The translations under genes were made by a program, and so were the position numbers. A stretch of 64,000 bases of DNA from Streptomyces sp. NBC_01264 (GTDB lineage Bacteria; Actinomycetota; Actinomycetes; Streptomycetales; Streptomycetaceae): assembly GCF_026340675.1 (NCBI RefSeq), contig NZ_JAPEOX010000001.1, positions 248,001 through 312,000 on the forward strand, in the 5' to 3' direction. Numbering within the stretch: position 1 is the stretch's first letter; each line of letters starts with the position of its first letter. Of the stretch, positions 38,269 through 51,200 are shown in pieces. The notes beneath the pieces are model-generated. The model ran no database searches, was not told the origin of the DNA, and saw only the letters and a list, made by a program, of their open reading frames with translations.

Positions 38269-40818
38269 TCAGGCGGTGGAAAGAGCCACGTACCGGTTAC
38301 CCCCTGCATCGCCTGGTGTGACGACGACTCGGCCGTAGGGGAAACCGACGCTGGTTGATGTCGTGGCCTGTTGCCAGGTGGTCCATGCGCCGTCAGATGT
38401 GCGGGTGACGTACCAGATATTGCCGTCTTGACCGACGATGGCGAGCCGGACCGAGTTCCGCTGGTGGTACGTGTCGAGGGCGATGTCGACCGAGCTTGCG
38501 GCCATGGTCGTGCTGTTGGAGCCTCTCACCCGGACGAATCCGGTGAACCGCCCGTCCGGGTAGCGGATCTGGTGGTAGACGAGTCCGTCGAGGCCGATGG
38601 CGACGATCTGGGTCGAGCCGTCGGACACTGCGACCATGGACAGTGCCGGACCGGCGAAAGTGGCGGCCCCGCCGTAGCCGGCCAGGCGAGTCCATCCGGC
38701 CCAGGCACCGCTTGCGCTGCGAATGTTGAAGTAGAGGCTGCCGTCGAGGCCTGAAGCCAGCACCTGTGTGGTGCCGTCGGGCATCCCTTCGGCAGCGACC
38801 TTGGTGGCCCGCCACGTCGGCGACCCGTCCGTCCCAGGCACAGGCTGGAATCCGCTGAAATGCCCGATGAGTCCCGCCATGCCGGGATCGCGGCTCTGGT
38901 GGTAGAGCGTGCCGTCCGTGCCGATGGCGAGGTACTGGGTGGAGCCGTCGGGCATCCCGGCGACGTCCGATGCCTGGAACTTGAGGTCGGCCGCGCCGCC
39001 GGGGTTGGGCACTTGGAGCCACTTGGCCCACAGGCCGTTCCATCCCATGGATGTGAAGTAGAGGCTCTGGTCGTCACCGACGGCCAGGGCCGTCTTCTGG
39101 CCCCCGTACGCAGGAGTGGCGATCGACACGTTGGCCGCGGCGAAGGGCGCGCTGTAGTCGGTCAGACCCGGCAACCGCCGCTCGCTGGTACCGCTGGTGC
39201 CGAACGGTATCTCGGGCGTGGCCTGCCCCCGGGGGCGGACAGCGGGAACCTTCGGGTCGTTGACAGTGGGGGTGCCGTAGAACCAGACGGGGTTGGTGAA
39301 GGCAACCATCTGGCTCAGCACGGTCCATGCTGGAACCATCCTCCGGACGTCCACTCGCGCGAACATCGAGGCCTTGCCCCAGCCGCGCCAACGCAGCTCG
39401 CCGCTACCGCTGGCGCCGATCTGGATGGAGGCCATGACGCCCCACTCCGTGATGAGGGTGGCCACGGTGTTCGGCGCGCCAGAGACCTTGGCGACCACGT
39501 CAACGGCGTCGAAGAAGCCCAGGGGGAGCACCTCACCAGGGCCGGCGGTCTTCCCCCCGGCGCTGGCAGCGAAGTCCACGGTCACCTGGGAGGACTCCGC
39601 CACGTACACCCTGCCCCTGCGCATCGAGTCCAGCAGCGCGGCCGTGGAAAGGGTGTTGGCACACACCACGTTCTGAGGAGTGCCCACCGTGCCATCGCCG
39701 AGTGAGTGGGCATCGCTGTTACCCAGCGCGGGAACGCGCTTGCCCGCGCACAGCATGACGTGCCAGGCGATGAGGTTGAGCTCGTCGTCGCCCGTCCAGG
39801 GCTGCCCACCCGTCCCGCCGGATCCGTTCCACACCTCCATGGCGTCGACCTTGTCCAGCCCCAGACCGAACTCCCAGAAGGAACCGCGAGCCGGGGTCAG
39901 GGGATGAGCGGCGATCACCATGCCTCGGAGGTCGCGCACCTGCTGGGCGTAGGCATCGAATGTGCCCTCCGAGGGCTTGTACCGCCAATCGATCCACTTG
40001 CCCTGGGGGATGCCCACCGCCAGCCAGTGCCCGTGCCGAGTGGTCACCTCCTCGGCATTGATCACCAACAGGCCGCCGGGGATGTTGCCCCGCCAGGACA
40101 CTCCGGTGGAACTGGTGTTGTGGTCGGAGATGGCGATGAAGTCCAGTCCTGCGGCGATGGCGTCGCCGACCCGCTCGTCAACCGTGCGCTGGGAATCGGA
40201 GTGGATGGTGTGCATGTGTAGATCACCCCGGTACCAGCCCCAACCGGTGTTCGGGATTTTCGTGGGAAGCATGTCATAAGGAGATATGTCGGGCAGACGG
40301 TCGCCGTATTCGAGGGTTACGTCTACCTGCCAGCTCATTCCGGTTTGCACATCGCCGACCATCGGCCCCAGGACGATCGACCACTTGCCCTGTTGGATCC
40401 CCCCGGGAACATAGCCTGTGGTGGCGTCTGCAGCGGACAGGGTGAACTCCGAACGGGCGCTGCCGGAGTAGCCGCGAAATCCGGTCGGCCCTAAAATACC
40501 GATGTCCATCACGCCTGCCAGCCGATCGTAGGAATAGCTGACAGAGATTCGCCGCACACCTGCTGGAACGGCTATGTCGACAGACGACCACTGGTCGAAC
40601 CCTGACGGTGAATTTCCCTGGTAGGTCGTCGTCACCTTCTGCCCGGACGTGCCACTGGTGGCGGCCCTGGCGATGCCGGCCGGAACCAGGGTGCCCGCAC
40701 CTCCGGCGGCCAGGAATGCACCCCACCGCAGCAGACTTCGACGGCTGACACCGTTGGTTCCGGCGACGGCCGTGGGGAAGAGCGGCTCTCCCAGTTCGTC
40801 GTGGTGTTGATCGCGCAT
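38269..40818 (-). CDS. Tat-exported CehA/McbA-type PHP metallohydrolase with C-terminal propeller-like repeats
   Basis: An 849-residue protein starting at ATG 40818, with AAGGAGG five bases upstream. The Tat signal SRRSLLRWGAFLAAGGAG is at about residues 25-42. An N-terminal beta-domain (about 55-175) precedes the PHP domain: YRGDLHMHTIHSDS (about 196-209), AISDHN, INAEEVTTRHGHW, IAAHPL and GNSDAHS, a complete metal-ligand set. CehA and McbA hydrolyse carbamate or amide bonds; the substrate here is unknown. The last about 270 residues repeat units such as YLAIGTDGTLYHQSR, VLASGLDGSLYFNIR, IVAIGLDGLVYHQIR and LAIVGQDGNIWYVTR, at least four blades of a tectonin/sialidase-like propeller that may bind a surface or sugar. 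Confidence 0.88.
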   Translation of the reverse strand: MRDQHHDELGEPLFPTAVAGTNGVSRRSLLRWGAFLAAGGAGTLVPAGIARAATSGTSGQKVTTTYQGNSPSGFDQWSSVDIAVPAGVRRISVSYSYDRLAGVMDIGILGPTGFRGYSGSARSEFTLSAADATTGYVPGGIQQGKWSIVLGPMVGDVQTGMSWQVDVTLEYGDRLPDISPYDMLPTKIPNTGWGWYRGDLHMHTIHSDSQRTVDERVGDAIAAGLDFIAISDHNTSSTGVSWRGNIPGGLLVINAEEVTTRHGHWLAVGIPQGKWIDWRYKPSEGTFDAYAQQVRDLRGMVIAAHPLTPARGSFWEFGLGLDKVDAMEVWNGSGGTGGQPWTGDDELNLIAWHVMLCAGKRVPALGNSDAHSLGDGTVGTPQNVVCANTLSTAALLDSMRRGRVYVAESSQVTVDFAASAGGKTAGPGEVLPLGFFDAVDVVAKVSGAPNTVATLITEWGVMASIQIGASGSGELRWRGWGKASMFARVDVRRMVPAWTVLSQMVAFTNPVWFYGTPTVNDPKVPAVRPRGQATPEIPFGTSGTSERRLPGLTDYSAPFAAANVSIATPAYGGQKTALAVGDDQSLYFTSMGWNGLWAKWLQVPNPGGAADLKFQASDVAGMPDGSTQYLAIGTDGTLYHQSRDPGMAGLIGHFSGFQPVPGTDGSPTWRATKVAAEGMPDGTTQVLASGLDGSLYFNIRSASGAWAGWTRLAGYGGAATFAGPALSMVAVSDGSTQIVAIGLDGLVYHQIRYPDGRFTGFVRVRGSNSTTMAASSVDIALDTYHQRNSVRLAIVGQDGNIWYVTRTSDGAWTTWQQATTSTSVGFPYGRVVVTPGDAGGNRYVALSTA

Positions 40819-41859
40819 GACGCCTCCTTGCGAAAGGTGTGGGTCGCTATTGCGAGGGATCCGGTGCCGAGCCAGGCTAGGGCTCCCGATCCTGCTTCCA
40901 ACAGGTCTCAATCAAGCCGCACGGTGGCAGCATGCGACAGACCCAGATGGAAGATCTCGGCCCTGAACTCCTGGCGTGAACGTGCAGCGAGGGCGCAGGT
41001 TCTTCTTCCCCTGCCATCCAGGACGAGCATCATCCGTCCGAGGCTGAACCCCTGATATCAGAGGCCTGACAATATGGATCAAGCCCAGCAACACCTCATC
41101 GACTACGCGATCGTGCACGAATCGAGCGAGGGGTTCCGATGAACTGAGCTCGCAGGACCAGTTCAGGAAGTGTGCCAATGGCCCAGACCATGGCCCGACC
41201 TCGTTCCGCGCCCCGAGCTTCCGCCCACGCGGCCGCCTCGGTAGAGGAGCTACGCGTGGCTTCGGTACACGACGGCATCATCTGTGGAGCTGCTCGGATC
41301 CGGCACGCGCCGTCGGCCTTGAGTACGCCGCCCACTCCCCCATACTTCCCTATTTCAAATCCTCCACAACCGCTACATGTGCATTGCATTGGGTCAATAG
41401 AATCAACGTATTGACGAGGGCTGCCTTATCGACCGGCCTCAGGCGTTGGGGACGAACGTACCCCGGGAAGCCAACGTCGGTCGGCGCGGTCAACCGCTCT
41501 TACGAGATTGATGGTGTGTCAGGGTGTGTCGAGGCCCGGGGTCGGGGCGTGGTTGCTCGGCCGAAGTCATGGGGAACCCTGGGCACCTGACGCCGACAGC
41601 TCCAAGATCACCAACAGAGCCAAGCCGAGGAGTGGGCCGCACGGCGCCATCAGTTGCGCGGACTGCCCGCGAATGACTGATTGAGGTATTTGATCTCTCG
41701 GGAGAGGTCAACTATCTGGATTGCAGATGCTGTTGTTGCCATCCTCATCCAGGCCAGGGCATTCCTTCGACGACTGATGCCTCTTGATGGACCAGTCCTC
41801 TGTTCGGCGTGCACGCCGAACTTCCCCCCCTTGTCATCGCTGTTGCCGCGGCTCTTTGT
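40819..41859. other. About 1 kb without a supported gene
   Basis: Short frames exist on both strands, but none has a recognisable domain. The stretch 41340-41415 is unusually AT-rich (ttcaaatcctccacaaccgc, then gggtcaatagaatcaacg) and could hold promoter sequence. Confidence 0.4.
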
Positions 41860-42272
41860 GTTTCTAGGCCCGCAGGCCGACGCCGCACCGGACAGCACGG
41901 GTGGCGCACAGCTGTCCAAGCCTCCTACCGGAGCCCCTGTGGAGACGGCGGCCATAGGCGTGGCCGCTGCGGTCGGCGCAGTCATCCGCGACACGAGCGA
42001 GTTCGCCGACGTGTATGCCGGTTCCTACAGCGACATGGAGGCGTCGCGCGTCACCGTGTACGCCACTGACATCACCCGCGGACGCGCCCTGCTCGACAAG
42101 GCGATGAAAGACCTTTCCAAGGCCGACAGGCGCCAGGTGGCCCTAGGGGTCCAGCAGGCGAAGTACAGCAAGACCCAGCTCAACCAAGCGGCCGACGGCA
42201 TCGGGCGGCAACGCGCCTCCTGGAAGGCGGCGGGCACCGAGGTGCAGGTGATCAGCATCAGTCCGCGGGGCA
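41860..42272 (+). pseudogene. N-terminal part of a secreted protein resembling a streptogrisin-type pro-region
   Basis: The frame reads ETAAIGVAAAVGAVIRDTSE, FADVYAGSYSDMEASRVTVY, LLDKAMKDLSKADRRQVALG and KAAGTEVQVISISPRGTGL. A Y-x-x-x-Y-x-D segment followed by T-V-Y-x-T-D and a helical region resembles the pro-domains of secreted serine proteases; this is a loose resemblance. The frame then runs into the 3' end of an oppositely oriented gene at about 42272, so the mature enzyme is missing. Confidence 0.4.
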
Positions 42273-45200
42273 CAGGTCTGCGCCAGCGGCTCGCCGGCCT
42301 GCATCCGGGGGTCCGAGCCGATCGGGTAGTCGGCGGCGCACGGTCCGCTCGCTGGGTAGGTCAGCGTGGTGTGGACGCGGTTGCCGGGAGTCAGGTAGCA
42401 GGCGTCGGAGAGGTCGGCGGGCTTGTTCGCCGCTGTCTTCGCCTGCTTGCCGCGTGTGGAGGTGTCGGCCGTGATGGCGGTGAGCCAGCGGTCCATCGAC
42501 GCCAGTACATAGGTGTCCGCGGTCTGGGTCGCGGCCATGACCAGTTGGCTTTCGATGATCACGTGGTTGGCCGTGGTGCCGTTGGCTGACTTGAGCCGTG
42601 CCCGCACGACGTAGGACCACTGGGCGGTGTGCACGTCGAGCGGCACCCTGTCCATGTAGACGCGGTGGTCGATGATCGGCGTACTGCGCAGGCCGAGGCT
42701 CATGCTGTTGAGGAGGTCGTCGCGGTAGGCGGTTTCGAGTGCCTGCGGGTCCGCTTGGCTCCGCCGGGGCGATGGCGCGCCCTGGGCGTCGTATCCGCCG
42801 ATGGCTGCGTTGAGGGCGATGAACTGGTCCGGGGTGATCTGCTCGGCGTTGAGCGCCTGGAGGCCGTATTGCACGCCGACGTTGTCCAGGGTGCTGCGCA
42901 CGAAGCCGGTACCCGGGTCGCGGCCGAACTGGTTGGCGTAGGCCTCCATGAGCGTGCACTTGACACCCCCGGGGTTGGCGGTCGCGTGCCAGCGGGCCGT
43001 GAGCGGGATCGACTTGTCGCAGCGTACGGTCGGGTGGCGCAGGTCGATGCCCTGGTCCATGCCGATGCAGGTGCCGAATTCGAGGAAGCCGGCCACCGCG
43101 TCCCACTGTGCGGGGGTGAGTGAGCTACCCGCGCCGGCGAAGTAGCGTACGAGGAGCTGGCAGTCGGAGGCTGCCTTTTCTGGCGTGAACGTATCCGGGA
43201 AGCCGACGGTGGGGATGATCCCGTCGAGGATGCCGGGGTAGGCATCGGCGATCGTGTACTGCTGGATACCGCCGCCGGAGCCGCCCCAGCCGATGGTGTG
43301 CGCTGGAGGTCCGTAGGTCTCGGTGAAGTGTTCCTTCACCGTCATCGCCGCCTCCGCCGAGGTGGGGATGTTGCAGTTGGTCTCCAGCACGTTGAGCGTG
43401 GAGGAGGCGACCGCGTATCCCTGGGACAGGAAGAGGTCGTTGAGGACGCCGCCGGTCTGTGCGCCCTGGTGGTGTCCGCCGGCGCAGCCGCCGCCGAAGA
43501 CGTAGACGAGCCGGTCGTTCCAGCCTTGTTCCTGACGCAGCGGGGAGGGATCGGTGCCGTCGTAGAGGGCGGCGGTCTCGTAGACGGCGCGGTCGATGGT
43601 ACCGGTCTCGACACGGACGATGTAGGGCACCTTGCGGCCGTCCACGGTCGTGTCTGCGAGGTCGGACGGACGCCGGGCCGGGTCGGCGAGAGGGGCGAAC
43701 TCACCCGCCTTGCTCCGGTACTTGTAACTGACCCTGGTGGGTGCGGAGCAGTACGGCGGGTGGGCGGGGGCAAGTCCGAAGGCAGTCGTCTCGCAGTAGA
43801 ACGGCAGGGGTTGCGGTCCGGCGAAGACGGGTCCGTCGGTGCGGTGGTTGATCAGCGTCCGGGTGGCCGTGCGGCCGCGGGATCGGGCGGTGATGCGGTT
43901 GGGGCCGTCCTTGAGGCCGGAGACCAGGCCGAGGTGGCTGCCGTCGGGCTGCCGCACGAAGCCGTCGGCCGTGTGTCCGTTCACGGTCACCCTCACTTTG
44001 CCGGATCCAGGAGCCGTGACTCGCAGCAGCGCGTCTCCGCCGCTGACCCGGCCGCGGTCCGGGGCAGAGGCGACGGCAATCTCGGGGGCGGGTCGGTCCT
44101 CGGCTGCCACACTCCCACCCGGGGGCAGGACGGCGGCCATCAGGACGGCGCATGCGAGGGTGATCGCACTGCGGAGTCTGTGCCCATGGTTGGTCCTCCT
44201 TGCTCGATGTGCAGGTGCATGGCGGATCGCAGGAGGTACGCCTTGCGCGGAGGCGACGTCGAGGAAGGCCTCCCCGTGGTGTGCGTGCCTGTTCGGGCCT
44301 TCGGGGTGTCGAGGGCCTGGCCGGCTAGTTGACGGAGCGGTCCTTGTCCTGCCAGTACGGTTTGCGCAGCTCGCGCTTGAGGATCTTGCCGGCGGGCGAG
44401 AGCGGCAGCTCGGAGACGAACTCCATGCTGCGCGGTGACTTGTAGCCGGCGATCAGTGTCTTGCAGTGTTCGCGCAGCTCCCCGGTGGTGGCCGTGCTGC
44501 CGGGTGCGAGGACCACGACGGCGTGGACGCGCTCGCCGTAGGTGTCGTCGGGGACGCCGATGACCGCGCAGGCGGCCACGGCCGGGTGCTGTGCGAGGGC
44601 GTTCTCGACTTCGGCGGAGTACACGTTCTCTCCACCGCTGACGATCATGTCCTTGATGCGGCCGACGATGTAGAGGTATCCGAACGCGGCCGCTTCCTGC
44701 CTCTTCACGTGTCCGAGCCGGTGTTCGCGAAGCCCGGGTATGCGGAAAGCGCGTTGACGAGGCCGGTGTAGGTGTAGAAGGGGTTCCGGCTCGGGAACAT
44801 CTGGTTGAACTGGGCCTCGGAGACGACGAACCCGCCCGGGTTGGGGGTGGTCAGGCTCGGGGTGGGCGTCGGCTCGCCCGTGCAGGCGTAGGGGCTCCAG
44901 AACCAGGTGGATATGGTCGGGTCGTAGCCCGGGTTGTCGTGGGTGGCAATGTAGAACTGCCCGTTCGGCGCGTACGTGACGACCGCTCCGGTGGCGTACT
45001 GGGTGCCGGCCGCCCAGACCGGGTGATTGCAGGCCGTGGGGGAGGTCGGGGTCGGACTCGGCGTGCCGCCGCCTCCGCCGCAGGTGCCCTGGTCGGACCA
45101 GACGCCGGAGCCGCCGGTGGAGGGGGTTTCCCCCTGGGTCCACCATTTGGCCTGCCAGTTGTGGCCGCCCGAGGAGGCGGACATGCCGCCGGTGTAGACG

Positions 45201-48200
45201 GTGGCGGCGGCATAGGGGGCGGCGCACTCCGCCGCGTACGCGCGGGAGCCGAACGGGTTCAGGGCGGCGAGGGCCGCAACGGTGACCGCGGCGGCCGACA
45301 TCGCGATGAGCCTCTGCTTGGACACGTGCCACTCCTCGGGAGGAAAGGGGCCTCGCCACCACGGCGGGCCGTCCACAATCAAGCTAGGGGCTGGTCTGGA
45401 CCAATGAGGATCCCCCGTGAGTGGACAACCCGGGTAGCTCTCACGGGGGATGCGCAGGCCGGGCCGAGTTACGTCCGGGCCTCTACTTGTCCGCCTTGCG
45501 GGCTCCCTGGGCGATGTCTGCGAGCACCTTCGCCGGCAGTGCGCCCGGCCGCACGGCCGCGCCGATGTTCTTCTTGAAGTCGGCGCTCACCGAGGCCCAG
45601 GACTTCTTGCCCACCGGGTACAGACGCGAGGACGGCAGGGCCCGCAGGAACACCTTGAGCGGTGCGATCCCGGGATCGTCGGAGGCGAGCATCCGCCGAT
45701 AGCCACTAGTCGTCACCGGCAGCAGGCCGTACTTCGAGGTGAAGGCGGTGACGTTCTTCTCCTCGTACAGGAAGTCGAGGAACAGCCCGGATTCCTTCGG
45801 GTGCCCGTTCTTGAAGGCCATCACCCAGTCGGCGACGCCCATCGCCTGCGGCTCCGAGCCGTCCGCGGCCGGCAGCGCCACCATCCCGAGCTTGACGCCC
45901 TTCGCAGTCGCCTGCTTCACCAGGGTGGGGTGGCCGTTGAGGATCCCCACATCCCCCCGGGTGAAAGCATCGAAGGCCTCCTGGCGGTCCAGCTTTCCCG
46001 GCTCGTCCGGCCCCGTCAGCCCGGCACCGACCAGATCGTCCCGCAGGAACTCGAACGTCTTCACGTTCGCCGACGAGTCGATGACGTAGGCCTCGGAGTC
46101 GTTCGTCATACCGCCACCGCCGGCGAGCATCCACTGCATCGACTCGGCCTGCGCCTCCTCCGGACCCAGGGGCAGCGCGATCGGCGTCCGCACACCGTCG
46201 CTCTTGAGCTTCTTCGCCGCCGTTGTCAAGGCGTCCCAGCTCTTGGGCTGCCACGACGCACCCCTCGTGATCACGCCGGCGTCTTCCAGCAGCTTGGTGT
46301 TGTAGAACATCAGCCGGGTCGAGGCCACGAACGGCAGACCGTACTGAGCGCTGCGGATCCGGCCCGCCTGCGCGAGCGGCGTCAGCAGGTCGGCCTCCGT
46401 GCGCACCGACAGGAGCTCGTCGGCCGCGTACAGCTTTCCGGCCGCCGCATAGTCGGCGTAGGCGCCTATCTGGGCGATGTCGGGCGCGTGGCCAGCCCGG
46501 ACCATCTCGGCCACCTTCGCGTCCACATCGTTCCAGGACAGGACGCTCACCTCCACCCGCACGCCGGGATGCGCCTGCTCGAAGCTGTGCCCCAGCTCCT
46601 TCCAGTACGGCTCGGAGGAGTTGGCACGGCTGTCACCGTAATCGGCGGCCACGACCCGCAGCACCACCTTCGCGGAGCCCGGATCGGACACCGTCCCGCA
46701 GCCGGCGGCCAGCATCACCATCGCCAGGCATCCGGCTCCGGACGTCCACAGTCCACGACGCTTCGCCCTCATGACCCACCCTTCATCGCTCCTTTGCAGG
46801 GCGTAGGTCTACACCACTTTCACGCCGCCTTCACAGGGGTCTGCACGAACGAGACCACTCCGTGGCCACCGCAAATCCCCCCGGGCTTCGCATACTTGTA
46901 TCTGACATGGGCTTGCGGCCGCCCACATGGCGCGAAGCCGGGCATCTGTGCATCCCCCGTGAGAGCTACACGCCCTGTCCCCGCGCGGGTGATCCCCGGG
47001 GGGCCGCACATTCCTACCGTGTTCCTCAGATCACCACCGCACGGTGCCCTTGCGACAGGAGACCACCATGGACACCACGTCCGACACCCAGCACCAGCCC
47101 GACTCCGCCCCGGGCCAGAGCCCCGACGAACGCAGCGGGCGCTTGGCCCGGATCATGCGCTCGCCGCTCGGCTGGCTGCTGACGGGCGTGGTCGGTGTCG
47201 GCCTCGTCTCGGCCCTGACGGCGACGGGCCCTGGCCCCGTACCGGCGCTGGGCGCGGCCGCCGCAGTGGCCGTGTACTGGTGGGTGACGCACCGATTGGC
47301 CGGTCGCGACGTAGCGGAGATCGCCCGCCGCGGTGCCCTACGGGAGGCACTGTTCGGTGGCGGGATCGGCCTGGGGTTCATCCTCGTCCCCGTCCTGCTC
47401 CTGACCGTCTTCGGGGGCTACTCCTTCTCCTGGGCCGGCCACGGGTTCATCGGGGTTCTCTGGACGACCGTGATGGTGCAGCTCGGCGGGTCGGTCACCG
47501 AGGAGCTGCTCTTCCGTGGTCTCGCCCTTCAGGCCTTGGAGCAGCTGTGGGGCAGCAAGGCCGCCGTCGTCATCACCTCGCTGTTCTTCGGCATCGCCCA
47601 CCTCGGCGCCGCGGAAGCCACCTTGTGGAGCGCGCTGGCGATCGCCGTGGAAGCGGGGGTCCTGCTGGGAGCGGCGTTCCTGTGGCGACGTAGCATCTGG
47701 TTCGTCGCCGGGCTGCACTTCGCCTGGAACGCGGCGGAACAGCTGCTCGGCATCTCGGTCTCCGGACACACCCCGGAAGGCTGGTTCACCCTGGATGTCC
47801 ACGGCCCCGCTTTCCTGACCGGCGGTGGTTTCGGCCTGGAGGCATCGATCCTGTCCGTCCTGGTCGGCTCGGTCATCGCCTTCTGGATGCTGCGCCGGGC
47901 CCAGGCCGGCGGCGGGATCACAACCCGCAGCCGTGCCGGCCTCTGAGAGCGGCCGAACCCCCAGGAGACGAAGTGACGACCCTTCAGGCACTGTTCAGAC
48001 TTCAGCTGCCGAGGGTGCCGTACGACGGGTGGCGGCGTCGGGACGCCTTCGTCCAGGACACCATCCTTGCTCTGGCACTCACGGTGCCGGCCTTCGTGCC
48101 GAACTTCTCCCACATCGGTGGTCAGATCGGCGACCTGCCTCAAGGACACAGCCGTAGACCGAGCAGCTTGATCTCGGGGCTCGACAAGGTGAGCCCAAAA

Positions 48201-51200
48201 ACCGCCACCAAGTGGTCGTGAAGTCCCGGCGCAGCATGCACCAACACAACGCCCTACCGGCATGGCGCCCCATACCCGCAGCCCGCCCGTTCACCGCGAC
48301 GCGACCGCCCCACCGAATGTGGAGTGGCCTCTCGTTCTGTTCGAAAGCACCCCGCCAGCTGAACGAACCCCCTGGTCAGCGGCCCGGCGAGAGGCATACG
48401 CCAACGACCAGAATAGCCCCGACACGTTGATCGCAGTGTCCGCCGCCTCCAACAGAGGCAAGTCCGACAAGGACCGTCGCCTACGAGAGCGCCCTGTAGG
48501 CCGCGGGACGGGACCCGCTTGCCGGCGCAGCAAGGCCACCGCGTACGGGCGCGCTGTCCTGGGAGGCTGGCTGGTGGAGCTCGTCCTGGTCTTCCTTCGC
48601 ACGTCGGTCCGGGCTGGCCGCCCCCTTTACCAGGACCAGCATGGTGACGGTCTCGGGCAGGGGGACGGTGGTCGCCTCGACCTGGTCGGTGTGCGCGGAC
48701 CAGTCCCGGTCGCAGGCATCCGCCTGGCCGTCCCCGGCCTCGGCCGGATCCCGGTCGCCGATCGCCTCCCACTCCAGGCGGTGTTCGAGGCCGGCCCAGC
48801 CACAGGAACACACCGCACGTAGCGCGGCAGCCCGCGGAACGTGGGGCCGGCGGCCGTCGTAGACGCTCCGCTGCGAGACCGGGTCCCCCACACCAACCAC
48901 CACCCCCTCCGGCGTCAGCCGCGGTGCGGTGTCGTCAGGACGGGTTGGGGGCGTTCTGGTGGAGCATGTCCGGGACGAAGTCCGTGTCTCGGGTCGGGGC
49001 CGGGTACCTCAGGTGGGCGAGGCGTGCCTGCTCCTGACGCATGTGCATGAAGGACTCCAGGATGTACCCGACCAGCAGCACGAGCACCGCGATGATCATG
49101 ATCGAGGCCGACAGTACGGCGGTGGGGAGGCGCGGGACCGTGCCGGTCTCAATGAACTCGCTGACCAGTGGGGCTCCCAGGATGAGGGAGACGAGGGCGA
49201 GCAGGCTCGCGACGACGGAGTGGTACAGCGAGGGGCGCTGGCGGCGGGCGAGGCCCAGTATGAGCTTCAGGATGCGCCAGCCGTCTCGGTAGGTGCGCAG
49301 CTTGCTGACGCTGCCGGCCGGGCGGTCCTTGAAATCGACCTCTATCTCGGCCGTGGGCAGACGCAGGCTGAGTGAGTGCACCGTCATCTCGGTCTCGGTC
49401 TCGAACTCGTGCGAGAGCGCCGGGAAGGACTTGATGTAGCGGCGCGAGAAGACGCGGTAGCCGCTCAGCATGTCCGTGACGTCGTTGCCGAACAGCGAGC
49501 GGACGGTGCCGGTCAGCATCTTGTTGCCGACCGCGTGGCCCGCGCGGTACGCCGTCTCGACTATCTCCCGCCGGGCGCCGACGATTTGGTCGTACGGGCC
49601 TTCGAAGAGCAACTCGACCATCTCGCGGGCGCGCGACGCGTCGTAGGTGTCGTCGCCGTCGATGATGAGGAGCGCGTCCGCCTCGATGTCGGCGAATGCG
49701 CGGCGGATCACGTTGCCCTTGCCCTTGCGGAGTTCGTGGCGCACCACAGCGCCCGCCTTGAGGGCTTCGGCGACGGTGCCGTCCGTGGAGGCGTTGTCGT
49801 ACACATAGATGACTGCCTCGGGGAGGGATGCGCGCAGGTCGCGAACGACCTTGCCGATGGCGGCCTCCTCGTTGTAGCAGGGAACGACACACGCAATCGC
49901 CGGATTCATCGGGTGATTCCTCGTAATGGTTCGGAAGGTGACAGGGTGATGACCTTGAGCGTTCGGATGTTATCCCTAGTTTGTTCACATGACTTCCGTG
50001 CGCTTACGTTCTGTCCATGCTGCAAACGATGGCGTGGAGTCGGCGCATGCCCGCGTGGGCGCGCAAGGTCTGGCGGGAGGTCGCGGCCTTCGGCGTCGTC
50101 GGCGCTCTCGCGTTCGTGGTGGAGACCGCCAGTTTCAACCTCATGATCTTCGGTTCCGCCTCGTCGGGCGGCGGAATCCTGGGCAGTGTGCCCGTGCTTG
50201 CCTCCGTGGTCGCCACCCTGCTCGCGATGGCTGTGAGCTGGTTCGGCAACCGCTACTGGACCTACCGGGACCGACGCGGCGGCGCCCAGCGCAGTGAGCT
50301 CATCTGGTTTCTGGTCATTAACCTGGCGGGCATGGCTGTGACGGCCGTCCCCATCTTCGTCTCCCACGAACTGTTCGGCTTGGGGTCGCCCCTGAGCGAC
50401 AACGTGGCCCGGCTGATCGGCTGGGCGACGGCGACGCTGCTGCGCTTCGTCGCCTACCGCAATCTGGTCTTCGGCCAGCCTGGAAAGGACGCCATTCCCG
50501 TGACCGTCAGCACCGACCGGTGGACCACGACACTGCGCGGCGCCTGGCGGCGCGGCGAGCCCTGGCCGTGGTGCCTGGCCGTCATCGCGATCATCTGCGG
50601 CGTCGTGGTGAATGCCATCTTCCACCCCGGCTACCTGAGCACGGACAGCGTGGAGCAGCTCATGCAGGCGCTGGGAGACCGGCCGGTGACCGACTGGCAC
50701 CCGCCGGTGATGGCCCTGCTGTGGCGCATCCTCATCGACACCACCGGCGCCATCTCGGCTATGGCCACGCTCCAGATCGCTGTTCTGTGGGCGACGTTGT
50801 GGGTCCTCGCCCGACTGCTGTGGAAGAAGACCGGCAGCCGTGCGCTGTCCCTCGCCGTGCTCGCAGTCGGCCTCGCCCCGCACATCCTGACCTTCACCGG
50901 GGTGGTGTGGAAGGACGTGCACATGGCGTACGCCATGCTCGCCGTCCTCGCGGTGGCGCTCACAGCGCGCGAACTGCCCGCCGGCCGGACCAAGACGCGC
51001 TGGTCCCTGCTGGTCCTGGGTGTGCTGTTCCTCGCGTACGCCATCCTGGTCCGCAAGAACGGCTTCCCGGCCGCGATCCCTGTCTTCGTGCTGCTGGTCA
51101 TGGCCGTGTGGCCCGCCCCGGGCCGCCGCCGCTGGCTGGTCGCCACCGGCGCTCTCGTCGCGGTCACCGCGGTCGGCAGCGTCGCCGTCTCGGCGGCCAC